DNA from: Phlebotomus papatasi
Lineage: Eukaryota > Arthropoda > Insecta > Diptera > Psychodidae
Assembly: GCF_024763615.1 (NCBI RefSeq)
Contig: NC_077223.1
Location: forward strand, 3,782,001-3,846,000
Direction of reading: 5' to 3'
DNA: 64,000 nt
The notes under the pieces are model-generated. The model searched no databases and had not been told where the DNA came from. It saw nothing but the letters and a program-made list of their open reading frames with translations. Positions 1 to 8,971 of the stretch are shown here, piece by piece (position 1 is the first letter of the stretch; each line of letters opens with the position of its first letter). Both the position numbers and the translations under genes were made by a program.

Positions 1-54
1 TTTTGAAGCTTTAATTCATTGTAGATTTATTAGATATATTAGTTTTTTATTTAA

Positions 55-300
55 GTATTTGATTGGCGAAATCTCGAATCTGGTTCTTTAGTCCCCCCAT
101 CAAGGTCTGTACAAGATCATCACCGCGGTTCTTGGTTGTTTCTTTTCATTTTTTCTTCAAGTCCTCGATGTTCTCGACGCGTTTAGCCTTCTTCTTCAGA
201 TCGTATTTGATAATAGCCCAATATGTTATTCAACTGGAGGGAGATTTGGAGTATTTGGCGGATTCATCTTCTTGGGTACATAACGTAGGTTTCTGGGCAG
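55..300 (-). pseudogene. Tc1/mariner-type transposase C-terminal remnant
   Basis: Read on the minus strand, the translation gives VPKKMNPPNTPNLPPVE, then after a stop and frame change YWAIIKYDLKKKAKR, VENIEDLKKK, another stop, and DDLVQTLMGGLKNQIRDF. This follows the C-terminal part of insect Tc1-like (D34E/D37E) transposases. There the 'NPP..P.L.P(V/I)E' stretch carries the last catalytic glutamate and is followed by W/YAI(L/I)K and a leucine-rich tail. One frameshift and at least two stops show it is dead. No N-terminal domain is visible before the open reading becomes unrecognisable near position 380. Confidence 0.75.
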
Positions 301-692
301 TGGTTTTTCTGTCGAGGAATCGAAAAATCACCCTCCGGACGGTTTGGCGTGAGGTGTTTGTGAGTTTTTCAAGGTCCGCGTAATTGATTCCAGGATTTTT
401 TAGACACGTGTACGATCAGTTCCCTTATCTTTTCTATTATTATTTCGTATCGGAGTGAAAAATGAATACAATTTGATGAGAGTTTCACCAAAAGAAAGGT
501 AAAAACACGTATTACAATGTTTACATACAACGAAAATACGAAACTAGTGACATCTGTCATAAAAATATCAAATCATTTGGAACATTTTTATCGTGGACAC
601 GTTTTAATGTGCAGAATAATTTCCCAAGACACAGAAAATTTCTCTTTGCCTCCAGCAAGCGCGGGTGCAATCATGGGAGTAGCATATGATAA
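301..692. other. No gene seen
   Basis: Between the transposase remnant and the first MITE there are only short, unsupported open frames. The part up to about 380 may be more decayed transposon sequence. Confidence 0.4.
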
Positions 693-905
693 GGGAAAGT
701 GCTCCCCCTTCGAACGTTCATGCCTTCGAATAATCTGAATTTCTTTTGTTTTTCGTAAAAGATTTACACTAAATTATCACGGAATTATCAACAACTGATG
801 ATAAGGTAACTAATATTTAATAGAAATGTGTAAGTCTCTTAAGAAAACTAAAAGAAAATTCACATTATTCGAAGGCATGAACGTTCGAAGGGTGAGTACT
901 TTCCC
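693..905. repeat. Foldback MITE, family A (GGGAAAGTRCTC termini)
   Basis: The two ends are inverted copies of each other over about 50 bases: CCTTCGAACGTTCATGCC near 708 reappears reversed near 872-889, with the outer GGGAAAGT-CTC stretch on both sides. The same element recurs at 38238-38445, and a left terminus lies at 38046. No coding capacity is seen, so it is a non-autonomous element with near-palindromic structure. Confidence 0.8.
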
Positions 906-914
906 ATAATTTTA

Positions 915-975
915 AGAATTCGAGTTTTTGGCTCTCGGGATTTCGGCCTATTCAGGATTTTGGCTTTTGGGACTT
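915..975 (-). repeat. Dispersed fragment of the 'AAATCCCGAA' minisatellite
   Basis: Read on the minus strand this stretch gives runs such as AGCCAAAATCCTGAATAGG and CCGAAATCCCGAGAGCC. These are the same degenerate ~20-22-bp unit that is tandemly repeated at 23460-24330. Confidence 0.5.
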
Positions 976-1530
976 TGTAAAGCTCTGATGTGGCTCGCCT
1001 AAATAAAATTAAGACAGAGGGAAATTGGAGAACTGAAGGTGCCGTCCATTTTTCACTTCAATAAAATGAACCGTCCATGGCGACTGATTCTCACTCTCTG
1101 AAGACTGAGGAGAACCTAACATTGAGAGCCCCAAAGCAACCTTTCAGCACCCATAAGGATGGAAGGAATTGGGCGTGTCAAAGGAATAAAGGATTAGGAT
1201 TGGTGGGTTACGGCCTTTAACTGGGTTAACATGTGTCAAATAGACCGTACGCTCTAGAAATATATATTTTATTAGTTGGTTATATTCCTCAAATTTCTTG
1301 AAAAGGGCCATGGCTCAAATTTATTAGGAACTTGAAAAAATTGAGTTTCCCGAAGCCTCGTTGTTTGAAAGTACAGCACTTTCCCCTTCAAAAAGGCTAA
1401 TACGATATTCCCATTTTTTTGAGTCCTCCGCCGTCTTAGCCTTCTAATCCGACCTCTAGAGAAAATTTAGAGATAAGCTTAATCACAGAACAGCCTTTGA
1501 AATGCTTTATAATTTCTTGAATTTTTCTCG
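976..1530. other. Intergenic, nothing recognised
   Basis: No gene, inverted repeat or transposon signature was found here. It lies downstream of the secreted-protein gene on the other side of its poly(A) signals. Confidence 0.4.
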
Positions 1531-1545
1531 TTTATTTCGTTTATT
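1531..1545 (-). terminator. Poly(A) signals of the secreted-protein gene
   Basis: Two minus-strand AATAAA hexamers (plus-strand tttatt at 1531-1536 and 1540-1545) lie about 30-40 bases past the stop codon at 1573, the expected place for cleavage and polyadenylation. Confidence 0.6.
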
Positions 1546-1572
1546 TTAAACTCTTCTTAAAATACAACTTCA

Positions 1573-2757
1573 TCAACGACTTCTCCAAAAGATGGGCACC
1601 TGAATAACTGGCTGGAATGTATCAGGTGCTCTCCGAAAATGACTTTCATCTTCAGGACTGGCTTGGAAATCTTCATGATCTGGAGGTGGAGTTCCCAGAG
1701 GTGGGTACAAAGTCGTAAAGCGGATATCATCGATATTGATAGATGTTGGGTACTTCCTGTAGTAAGATGAATTTCCCGATGGGATCCAACTAGATGGCTT
1801 TTCCAGTTCGTTGATCGTGAGATTTTCAGCAAGGTGCTCAATTTCTGGCATCATTCCCACCTCAAAACTCACTGGAGTCGTCTGTTCGTGACTCTGGGAC
1901 ATTCCTGTGGATTCTGTGGGAATGGGTTGGGTTACATTTTCCATCATTCCCCCAATTTCCATCATTCCCTCATTTTCCGTCATTCCCTCATTCTCCATCA
2001 CAAGGTTCTCTGACTGATTCATGGGCTGTAAGGAAGAAAGTAGTTGATGATGAATTTATCGCTGAATCCACTTTTTCCAAGAATTACCTTCTCAAGAATT
2101 TCCTCAACTGTTGCATTAGTTTCCATTCCACTAGCATCCATATCTGTTCTGTTCTGAAGTTCTGCAGCTTCTCTTGTAAATCTCTCAGCACTTGCACTAT
2201 TTTTCTGCCCAGAAATCTGTCCTGAAGTCACTTCTTTATAACTCTCTTTCTTCACCGGGGAATCGATGTTCACTATTTGTTGATTTGAGCTTTCTGGAAG
2301 CTTCTGGTCAGGACTATACTTCAGAGAGCTCAAATACGAAGCAGGAATCAAGACAGGAACATATCTCGGTCCATATGGCCATCCTGAAAATAATTCGCAT
2401 GCGAAAATGTATTGAAAAATTCAAACTAAACCAGTCTGAGGCATTAAAATCTCCCTCACCAAATCCATATGGAGATGTCTGGAGTTTCGTATTGATATTC
2501 ACTCCTCCTTTGTGATGATCTGCCCATGTGTCGGAGTCAAAGAGGAATTCGTCAGAAAGAGAAAGTCCCGCCAAGAGACTCAGGAGGCCAAAGAATCGTC
2601 CCTGACGAGCTCTTTGAGCTTTTCCCGCCTTTTCACTGAAACCCACAGGATTATCCAGTTTAATGTCTTTGGAATAATCAGCACGAGATCTCACTTCCTG
2701 ACCAAGTGCCAGCACAAAAAGGGAAGAGACTACGAGAACTTTCAATTTGAACTGCAT
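1573..2757 (-). CDS. Secreted glycoprotein-like protein, function unknown (3 exons, 348 aa)
   Basis: The coding exons are 2757-2460, 2383-2088 and 2025-1573. Splice sites are GTGAGG/TTTTCAG (phase 1) and GTAATT/TTACAG (phase 0), and the exon lengths keep the frame. I start at the Met at 2757 because it begins a good signal peptide (MQFKLKVLVVSSLFVLALGQ). An in-frame Met 11 codons upstream would bury it. The mature part has a short hydrophobic stretch near residues 55-68. It then becomes acidic and Ser/Thr/Glu-rich, with a Met-Glu-rich tract of repeated ENEGM/GGMMEN near residues 205-225. At least five N-glycosylation sequons are present (NRT, NAT, NQS, NVT, NLT, NSS). No family is recognised. 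It is probably an extracellular insect protein of fast-evolving type. The exon structure is well supported, the function is not. Confidence 0.72.
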
Positions 2758-3232
2758 TTTGTGGGATGATCGCGAAGAAAATGACTGCAAATCGCGGGAT
2801 TTTACTCATTTTTACAAAATATGTGGGAAATGTAATTGGGGTTCGCACCCGCATCTCATAAAAATAATTATGAAAAGTTTTGCTTTTCCTGTGTTTTCCA
2901 TAAAGCAGTAAACAAAGAGTTGCTTTTAAAATTTGCTTGAAAGATATCTCAATTCCTGGAGGTTTTGATTCTTTGGGAATTAACTAAAAAAGCCCAAAGA
3001 AAAATACGTTTTTGGTTTTTAAAAGTTATCCATTCGAACATTTAGTTCATCGTCAATGCCCTTGAATAATCCCTTTTTAACAATTTTTGAAGGTCAAATG
3101 TTAAAAAGCCCTGGTAGAGTGTGTTTCTCTATCGATTGAGATAATTTTGGATAAATAGAAAAGGCTATTGAAATGTCTGAACGGTTTTTCGTTTGCAATC
3201 GAGATGGAAATAAAATGGAAAAAAAATATATA
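2758..3232. other. Upstream region of the secreted-protein gene
   Basis: This holds the 5' flank and presumably the promoter of the minus-strand gene ending at 2757. No clear TATA or initiator element could be assigned, and no other gene is seen. Confidence 0.4.
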
Positions 3233-4836
3233 GGGTCGAGTCTACACATATGGACAGATTAAGGGTATAACGGTTTGTAATTCGTTTTCTTTTTGACTAA
3301 ATAAAATGAAATTTTAAGTGCAAGTTCTTTAATATAGCTCCTTTCGATAACCTCCAGCGAATTAATTAAAATATTCCCCCAATCCCCCAAAATAATTTGG
3401 ATCTTCTGATCATATCAAATTCTCCACTTGTGGACACTTTTACACACTTATGGATGCTCATGTATACACTTATGGACACAAGTTAAAAAGTGTTAGAATT
3501 CCAAATAGATAATAAAAAATTTAGTGAAAGGGAATGTAAGTAAAGTACTATAATTTTAAGCAAGTTCATCAACTTTTATTCATTTTTTTCTTTAAATTTT
3601 TTTGAACAGTTAATTTTCTTTTGCACCTCTTTTCTTTTTATCTTCTTATTTTTTTTTAAGTTTTCTTCTTTCTTGATCTACTTTTCTTCATTTATTCGTC
3701 TTCTGTCTATTTCATCTTCCTCAATTTTCTTGTCTCACTTGTTTGATCTTTGAACAACTTCCCGATGCCTCCTATAAAATCTGTAGAACGACTGATTTGA
3801 TGGTGTTGCGTTCTTAAAATCCTATTTGGAATTGCGTCACTGAAATGATTTTGTCTACTGTGGCTAGTATCATCTTTAGTTATGGGAAAGCTACACTTAG
3901 CAGAATAGAAAATCCACCTCACAATTTCCGCTCGCGTTTTCTTTTTCAAAACACTATAATATCCTCCATGACCAGATACCTTATTCGGAGACTTTCCGGA
4001 GACTTTCTGTGTAGTGTGGTACAGAAATGTGCTGAGAATCCTTCGTCAAGTTCATTCCATTTTCAATAATGACCTTTAAGGTCTTCGTAACGCTCTGGCA
4101 GGAATATAGCTGCTGTTTTTTGTTGTTTTCTTTGCACTTTTAGGAGGTGTCATTGTTCTTGAAGTCAAAAGTTAGGTTATGTAGAAGAATATACAAACAT
4201 TGAGTTTAAAATCTACAATTTTCAGAAAATCTTTAAATAGGATTATACACAACACTTTTCCACTTGATATCAAACATTTACCTTAAATTTTACTTGATAT
4301 TGTTTGCCAGAAATCCTCTTCAACTCCATGGAAAAAACTTATCACAACGATTGACAATGCTCCAATCATAAAGTTTTGTGAGGGCGCCACTCGTAAAATA
4401 TCACGTCCATAAGTGTATAATCTCCTCAAATAAATTTACGCTTATGGACATCTCCTAATTTAATATTTCTATACCAAAATATATAAATATAAAATAATAA
4501 AAGGAAAATTAGTAACTAATGAAAGAGTATCAGAAGCATAACATTAAATATTTTCGATAAAATATATGAAATTTTGACATTAAAATTTGCAAGTGCGTTA
4601 GCAAATATCTTAACAATTTCATGTATTTTTAATCAATTATCGCATCAGCAAAATATTTTTCTTATAACAATTAGAATTGTGGTTAAATATTAAAGGAAAT
4701 TAGTTTTCAAGTTGTATTTGAAGATAAGCCATAAAATAATGTTAATATTGTAATTTTCCAGCATTTATTTTATGTAAAAAATAGAGTCTACGAGCTGTCC
4801 ATAAGTGTGTAACATCCACAAGTGTAGACTCCACCC
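3233..4836. mobile_element. 1.6-kb TA-flanked non-coding transposon with internal 'ACTTATGGAC' repeats
   Basis: The left end reads TA then GGGTCGAGTCTACAC, and the right end is the inverse (GTGTAGACTCCACCC then TA). The motif TCCATAAGTGTA / ACTTATGGACA recurs in both orientations near each end (about 3425-3482, 4407-4450 and 4797-4826), giving sub-terminal repeats. Two short open frames inside do not resemble a transposase. It is therefore non-autonomous, flanked by a TA duplication as in Tc1/mariner-type elements. Confidence 0.65.
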
Positions 4837-5576
4837 TATGGAAAAATATTAAATGTTCGAAGCCAGAGTGTGTGCAAAGCTTGAAAGCCGTCCGTCTATT
4901 CAGGAATCAAATTTCCATGCCCATTCAATTGATGTTTGTCAATAATTTTATGAATGGTCGCCGTGACGTTGGCACTCCTGCAATAAACTTACTATTATAC
5001 ATTAGGGGAAAGGCTCATAATTTTGGACAATTTCTAAATTTGGACACTAAAAATAAATTGATTAAAATTATGGATTTTTATTCCAATATTTGATGAATAA
5101 TGAATTATATCTAAATATTTGTTCTTTTTGGAAGATTTTAACACTAAAACCGTTGAATTTTGAATATGATTTGTGTTTATATCATTTATTTTGAATGCAG
5201 TTAAACTAGTTAAATTTTAGTCATTCTGCTGACGTAGCAACTAAGACGTTCAAACAACGTTTTTATGACCTAATGTCGTGCCTCTAATTGTTCGTTGCTA
5301 CTTGGGTACGACCTTGTAATTATTTTAGAACGTGTATATTTTTTTAAGAATAATGTTACACAAGTAATATATTCTTTTGTAAATTAATCGGTAATGCTTC
5401 TTGGGTATTCTCTTTGAACAAATCTTAAGCATCTCTTACTTTTAAACTCTTCATCTTAAATTAAAATTAGTAAAATCTTTAATTAAGAGAATCCCCATCT
5501 TAAGTTCAAATGCAATTAAAATTTTCCTAATTAATTTTTTTAAATTAAAACAAAATTATTTTACGGATAAACCAAA
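4837..5576. other. Intergenic, nothing firm
   Basis: AT-rich sequence without a supported gene. A terminus-like TAGGGGAAAGG occurs at about 5004, but no matching right end was found. Confidence 0.35.
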
Positions 5577-5582
5577 TTTATT
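5577..5582 (-). terminator. Possible poly(A) signal of the FAM8A1-like gene
   Basis: A minus-strand AATAAA lies about 210 bases past the stop codon at 5790. It would give a short 3' UTR. Confidence 0.4.
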
Positions 5583-5789
5583 TCACGTGACTGGACAATT
5601 TGTGCAGAGACTGTGGCATTTCCTCTGCAATCACAAAAAAACCAACCATCTGCAATTCGCTCCCGTGAAAGGTGCGAGCCCGGGAGAAAGTGCCTCAAAT
5701 GCGGGTGGTTTTAAAAAAAAAAAAGTGGGAAAATTGCAGATTAATAGAGGATCATCAATCACGGGAGTTGCGAAAGTGGCTGAATGGGG

Positions 5790-6775
5790 TTAGCGTCTCC
5801 GGAATACCGGTGTCGGATTCTCCTCCACGACAATGGTCTTGGTGAGGACATCGTAGCCGGTGCGATTGTTCCTGAAGAAGAACATGATGAAGCACATTGG
5901 AAAGAGCAGAGCCATCATGGCATTCTTGGCAACAGCACGGAACAGGGCACGCTTGAAGCCCGGATTTGTGGCTGGGTAGAGCAGAGCCTTCATGGGATTG
6001 CCGTAATTGAGACCTGGACCTGGCTGCGGGAGAGCTTCAAGGGGAACAACTGCGTCAACATGAAGGATTCTCAGGCCAAAGATAATCTTCCCCGGGGTTG
6101 CTCCTCCAAGAATTCCATGCCCTTGAGCCGTCCAGGCAGCCTCGTAAATGCACACAGCCAGCTTCGTGATGATCTCCAGGAAAACCAGTTCAGACGTGAA
6201 GGAAAGCAGCTGCGAATAGTCGTCCTCAATGGAGTTCCGGATAGTGTCAAAGTCAAAGTCGATCTTCCTGGAATTCGGAAAGACACTCTCAATATTTGAC
6301 TGAGAACTTACCAATAAGATTCCTACAGGTCAATGTCCAGGAGATCAACAATCCCAAAGGTGATGAGCAATTTTATCAGAAGTACAATCATGAAATCCAC
6401 AACTTCTGCACAGAATCTCTTCCACAGGGGCGCTATAATAAATTCATATCCCCCAGTTTGATTAATTCTCTCCTCATTCCTCGCTGGACTGTCATAGAAG
6501 TCCGGATTGCCTCCAAAAAGATTCCTATTGGGACCCTGGGAAGCAGCTGGAGACGTCTGTGCCTGAAACAGCTGCGGGTAGTTGGACATGAGGTAGTAGG
6601 GGAAGTAAGTCATGGCATTGTGACTCTGATTGGCCTGATTAACCCAAGTTCTCAGCAATCCAAAGTACTCTTCCTTGGCACTAACTAAATCCAGAGGAGG
6701 CTCTTCTTCTTCAGCAGATTTCTCCGACTTCTCTTCTTTTCTCTCATCTTCCTTTGGTTTGATGTCATCCGCCAT
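5790..6775 (-). CDS. FAM8A1: FAM8A1-like RDD-domain membrane protein (2 exons, 308 aa)
   Basis: Exons 6775-6327 and 6267-5790 join in phase 2 across a 59-base intron (donor GTAGGA, acceptor TTCCAG), giving ...DLLDIDL/KIDFDFDTIR... The tempting stronger donor GTAAGT at 6312 would put a TAG in frame, so it is not used in this model. The N-terminus is charged and cytosolic (residues 1-30). Residues 35-75 include an EYFGLLRTWV segment typical of the family. From about residue 108 comes the RDD domain: APLWKRFCAEVVDF leading into transmembrane segment 1 (~126-144), segment 2 near 176-193, the signature GGATPGKIIFGLRIL at ~204-218, and a last hydrophobic segment (~265-285) followed by NRTGYDV. In humans, FAM8A1 is a partner of the HRD1 ubiquitin-ligase complex in the ER membrane and acts in ER-associated degradation. 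The same role is inferred here. Confidence 0.88.
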
Positions 6776-7039
6776 AGCTTCCTGAACAGTCTTACGTGGT
6801 CACACAACTAAATCACAAGCTAATAGAATAGGAAATGCAATTTGAAAATTTTTTACGAAAATCCTATATTCCCGCTGTCAATAAAAACAAATATCCCGGT
6901 GGTCATTCTACAACTTACTGTGCTTACTGAAAAATGACCGGTACTGAAACTAATACCAATGACATGTAAGGCTTAAGTATTCGCATTTGAATCCTTATGA
7001 TTCAATCGATTCAATCCATTCAATAATACAATAATAATA
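6776..7039. other. 5' flank of the FAM8A1-like gene
   Basis: Short intergenic stretch immediately upstream of the minus-strand start codon. It presumably holds the promoter, but no motif could be assigned with confidence. Confidence 0.4.
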
Positions 7040-7490
7040 CAGTCGAGTTCCTCAAATTTGAATGACGCGACGTTTACATTCAAAATGTAAAATATAAAGT
7101 TATGTAAAAGAAATTTTTGCATGGAGGCTGAATTAGAATTAGAACAATTTTTCTCTGGTGTTTCCTCAATATTGTCGTATTATATTAATTTCCTTAAAAA
7201 AGTCCGCCTATTTAACAACAAATTAAATTGATAAAATTCTCTAAAGTTATTTTTATTTTCCTTAATGTAATGAAACACGAATTTTACAAGAATTCCGTTA
7301 CGTGTTTGAAAATATTCGTGATCAGTGGCGAAACACATTTTGGCCAAGTTTGTGCGCGATCGGAGGATTATATTTTGTTAGGATTATAGTAGGTGAGATT
7401 GTTAAGAATCTCACCTAATATTGTTCAAATTTTAGGAGTGAGAAATATCATCTATGCACCCCAAATGTTCAAATTTGAGGAACTCTACTG
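7040..7490. mobile_element. TA-flanked MITE, CAGTMGAGTTCCTCAAATTTGAA termini
   Basis: The left end CAGTCGAGTTCCTCAAATTT at 7040 is matched by the inverse AAATTTGAGGAACTCTACTG ending at 7490, each next to TA. The CAGT start and TA target site fit pogo/Tigger-type elements. The interior is AT-rich and non-coding. Confidence 0.75.
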
Positions 7491-7689
7491 TAGAATTATT
7501 TATTGAATTGTTTTAAAATAATGTTTTTGTGGACTTATTGTTTAAATCCCCTTTTCTATAGACTTAGATTGAATAATATGCGAGATCTCTTATCATCTAA
7601 GGTTTCATTTGCCATATTTTTAATGCATTTTCCTATCCAATTAGATCTTAGACAGATCGAAAGATTAGTAAAGATAGCCCAGAAAAGTT

Positions 7690-7875
7690 ATGCAAGCCAT
7701 TGTGAGGTGGCGTTGACCTCTGGGAAGACCTAGGAAGCCTAGGAACAAGGTGGCTGAATCAAATTCAAGATCTTGCCTTGGAGTGCCTTGGGATCGAACA
7801 CTCGAACATCTTTCTGAAGAGGCGGAGAACTGACAGCCATGGGCTGCTAACCTAGATGTCATAAGCCCGCGATCC
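7690..7875 (-). mobile_element. tRNA-derived SINE, copy 1
   Basis: On the minus strand it reads CTAGGTTAGCAGCCCATGG, then CCGCCTCTTCAGAAAGATG, then a B-box-like GTGTTCGATCCCAAGG and GGCAAGATCTTGAAT. The copy at 33684-33790 (+) shares the same order: TCAGGTTAGCAACC, CCGCCACTTCAGGAAGATG, CGATCCCAGGCAAGATCCTGAAT. A pol III B box downstream of a possible A box marks a tRNA-derived SINE head. The protein-like reading here is not a gene. Confidence 0.6.
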
Positions 7876-7885
7876 CAAAAGGGAT

Positions 7886-8218
7886 AAGGTGAATCTCTCA
7901 AATTCTAATAACGGTTGAATTCAAAATGGCAATTGGGGGGGGGGGGGTTATTGGGGTTATGTTTTAAAAAAAAATCGTGCTCTGGATGAATTAAAATCAT
8001 ATTTATGTGCTGCTTCCTGAATATTTACATATACATTATGAGAGAACAAAGAGAAAAGGAAGTTCATAACGACGAAAGCTCATGAGAAAATACGGGCATT
8101 TTATTCAAAGTACAATTTAATATCACACAAATTCCGTTAGTTTTGAATGCATCGCTCGAATTTGGGAGAATTCTCAAAAAAATACCTCCCAAGCGTTAGA
8201 ATTTGGAAGACTCTACTG
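7886..8218. repeat. Degenerate pogo-like MITE abutting the next element
   Basis: The right end TTAGAATTTGGAAGACTCTACTG is followed at once by TA and the next element. The left end is only partly recognisable (CTCTCAAATTCTAA near 7893). A poly-G run lies near 7937. Confidence 0.4.
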
Positions 8219-8220
8219 TA

Positions 8221-8879
8221 CAGTAGACTCTCGCTTATTCGACTCTTTTAAGATCGGGCTACTTTTTAATTCGGGCAGCAGTTAATTTTGAAAAAAGTTT
8301 GTTGACATTTTTCAAGTTCCGCATGATTACAGTAGACTCTTCGATATCCGGCTGACTGGGGGACAAAATGACATTTAGGTTTTTTGAATGATCAACGGTT
8401 TTTCTATTTTGTGCAGTGTGAATTTATTTTCTGTCTGACAAAGAAAAAGAGAATTTTCTTCATGGTGTGCTTATGTTTCATTTTTTATCACAATTATGTA
8501 TTAAAAACTTCGATACAATGTTAATAATACTTTAATTCACTCTGGACAAACTTCATGTTTAGTGAAAATAATTTTGAATATATCAACCGCCAGTGTTTGG
8601 CAGCTGTCACCCGGATATCGAAGTGCTGGATATCGAAGAGTCTACTGTATCGAATGAAGCAAATATGCTCAAATTTGCCATGCTTTGTCTCAGTTGTGGT
8701 GTGATTTTTCATTATTAAGGGGTTTTCATAAAATTTACAATTAATATGAGCATGTAAGCTTAATATGAGTATGCAGGTAAACAAAAAATCGTTGTATTTC
8801 AAACAATTTGATGCCCGAATTTCTCTCAAATTCGGGTGACATTTCGGTCCCAAATGCCCGAATTTAAGAAAGTCTACTG
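8221..8879. mobile_element. Pogo/Tigger-like MITE, family P, copy 1 (carries a nested MITE)
   Basis: It starts CAGTAGACTCTCGCTTATTC and ends with the inverse AGAAAGTCTACTG, both next to TA. It is homologous throughout to 39949-40289 and, in reverse, to 42445-42797. The CAGT...CGCTTAT terminus resembles pogo/Tigger elements. It is about 660 bp only because a 318-bp element sits inside it; the other copies are about 340-350 bp. Confidence 0.85.
8330..8647. mobile_element. Nested MITE with CAGTAGACTCTTCGATATCC termini
   Basis: Its inverted termini (CAGTAGACTCTTCGATATCC at 8330 and the inverse ending CTACTG at 8647) are flanked by TA on both sides. Aligning the host element with its other copies shows continuous sequence across this point (GATTATAAAATCGAGCAA at 40056). 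This proves a later insertion. Confidence 0.85.
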
Positions 8880-8971
8880 TATATAATATCTTAAAATTGC
8901 GAAAATGAAGTCACATCAAATGCTGATTTAACTGTCGAAATGATAAACAAAATACCAATCAGTTTACTTAA

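Noticed and set aside
63..383. 106-codon plus-strand open frame
   Set aside because: It is the antisense of the Tc1/mariner transposase remnant, which gives recognisable motifs on the minus strand.
5784..6299. 171-codon plus-strand frame, and a second one at 6296-6688
   Set aside because: Both are antisense shadows of the FAM8A1-like exons; no domain or splice context supports them.
6296..6314. 12-base 'intron' between GTAAGT and CTCAG in the FAM8A1-like gene
   Set aside because: Far too short to splice; the 59-base intron 6326-6268 restores the frame with normal borders.
7665..7901. 78-codon minus-strand frame
   Set aside because: It covers the tRNA-derived SINE shared with 33.7 kb, so it is repeat, not gene.
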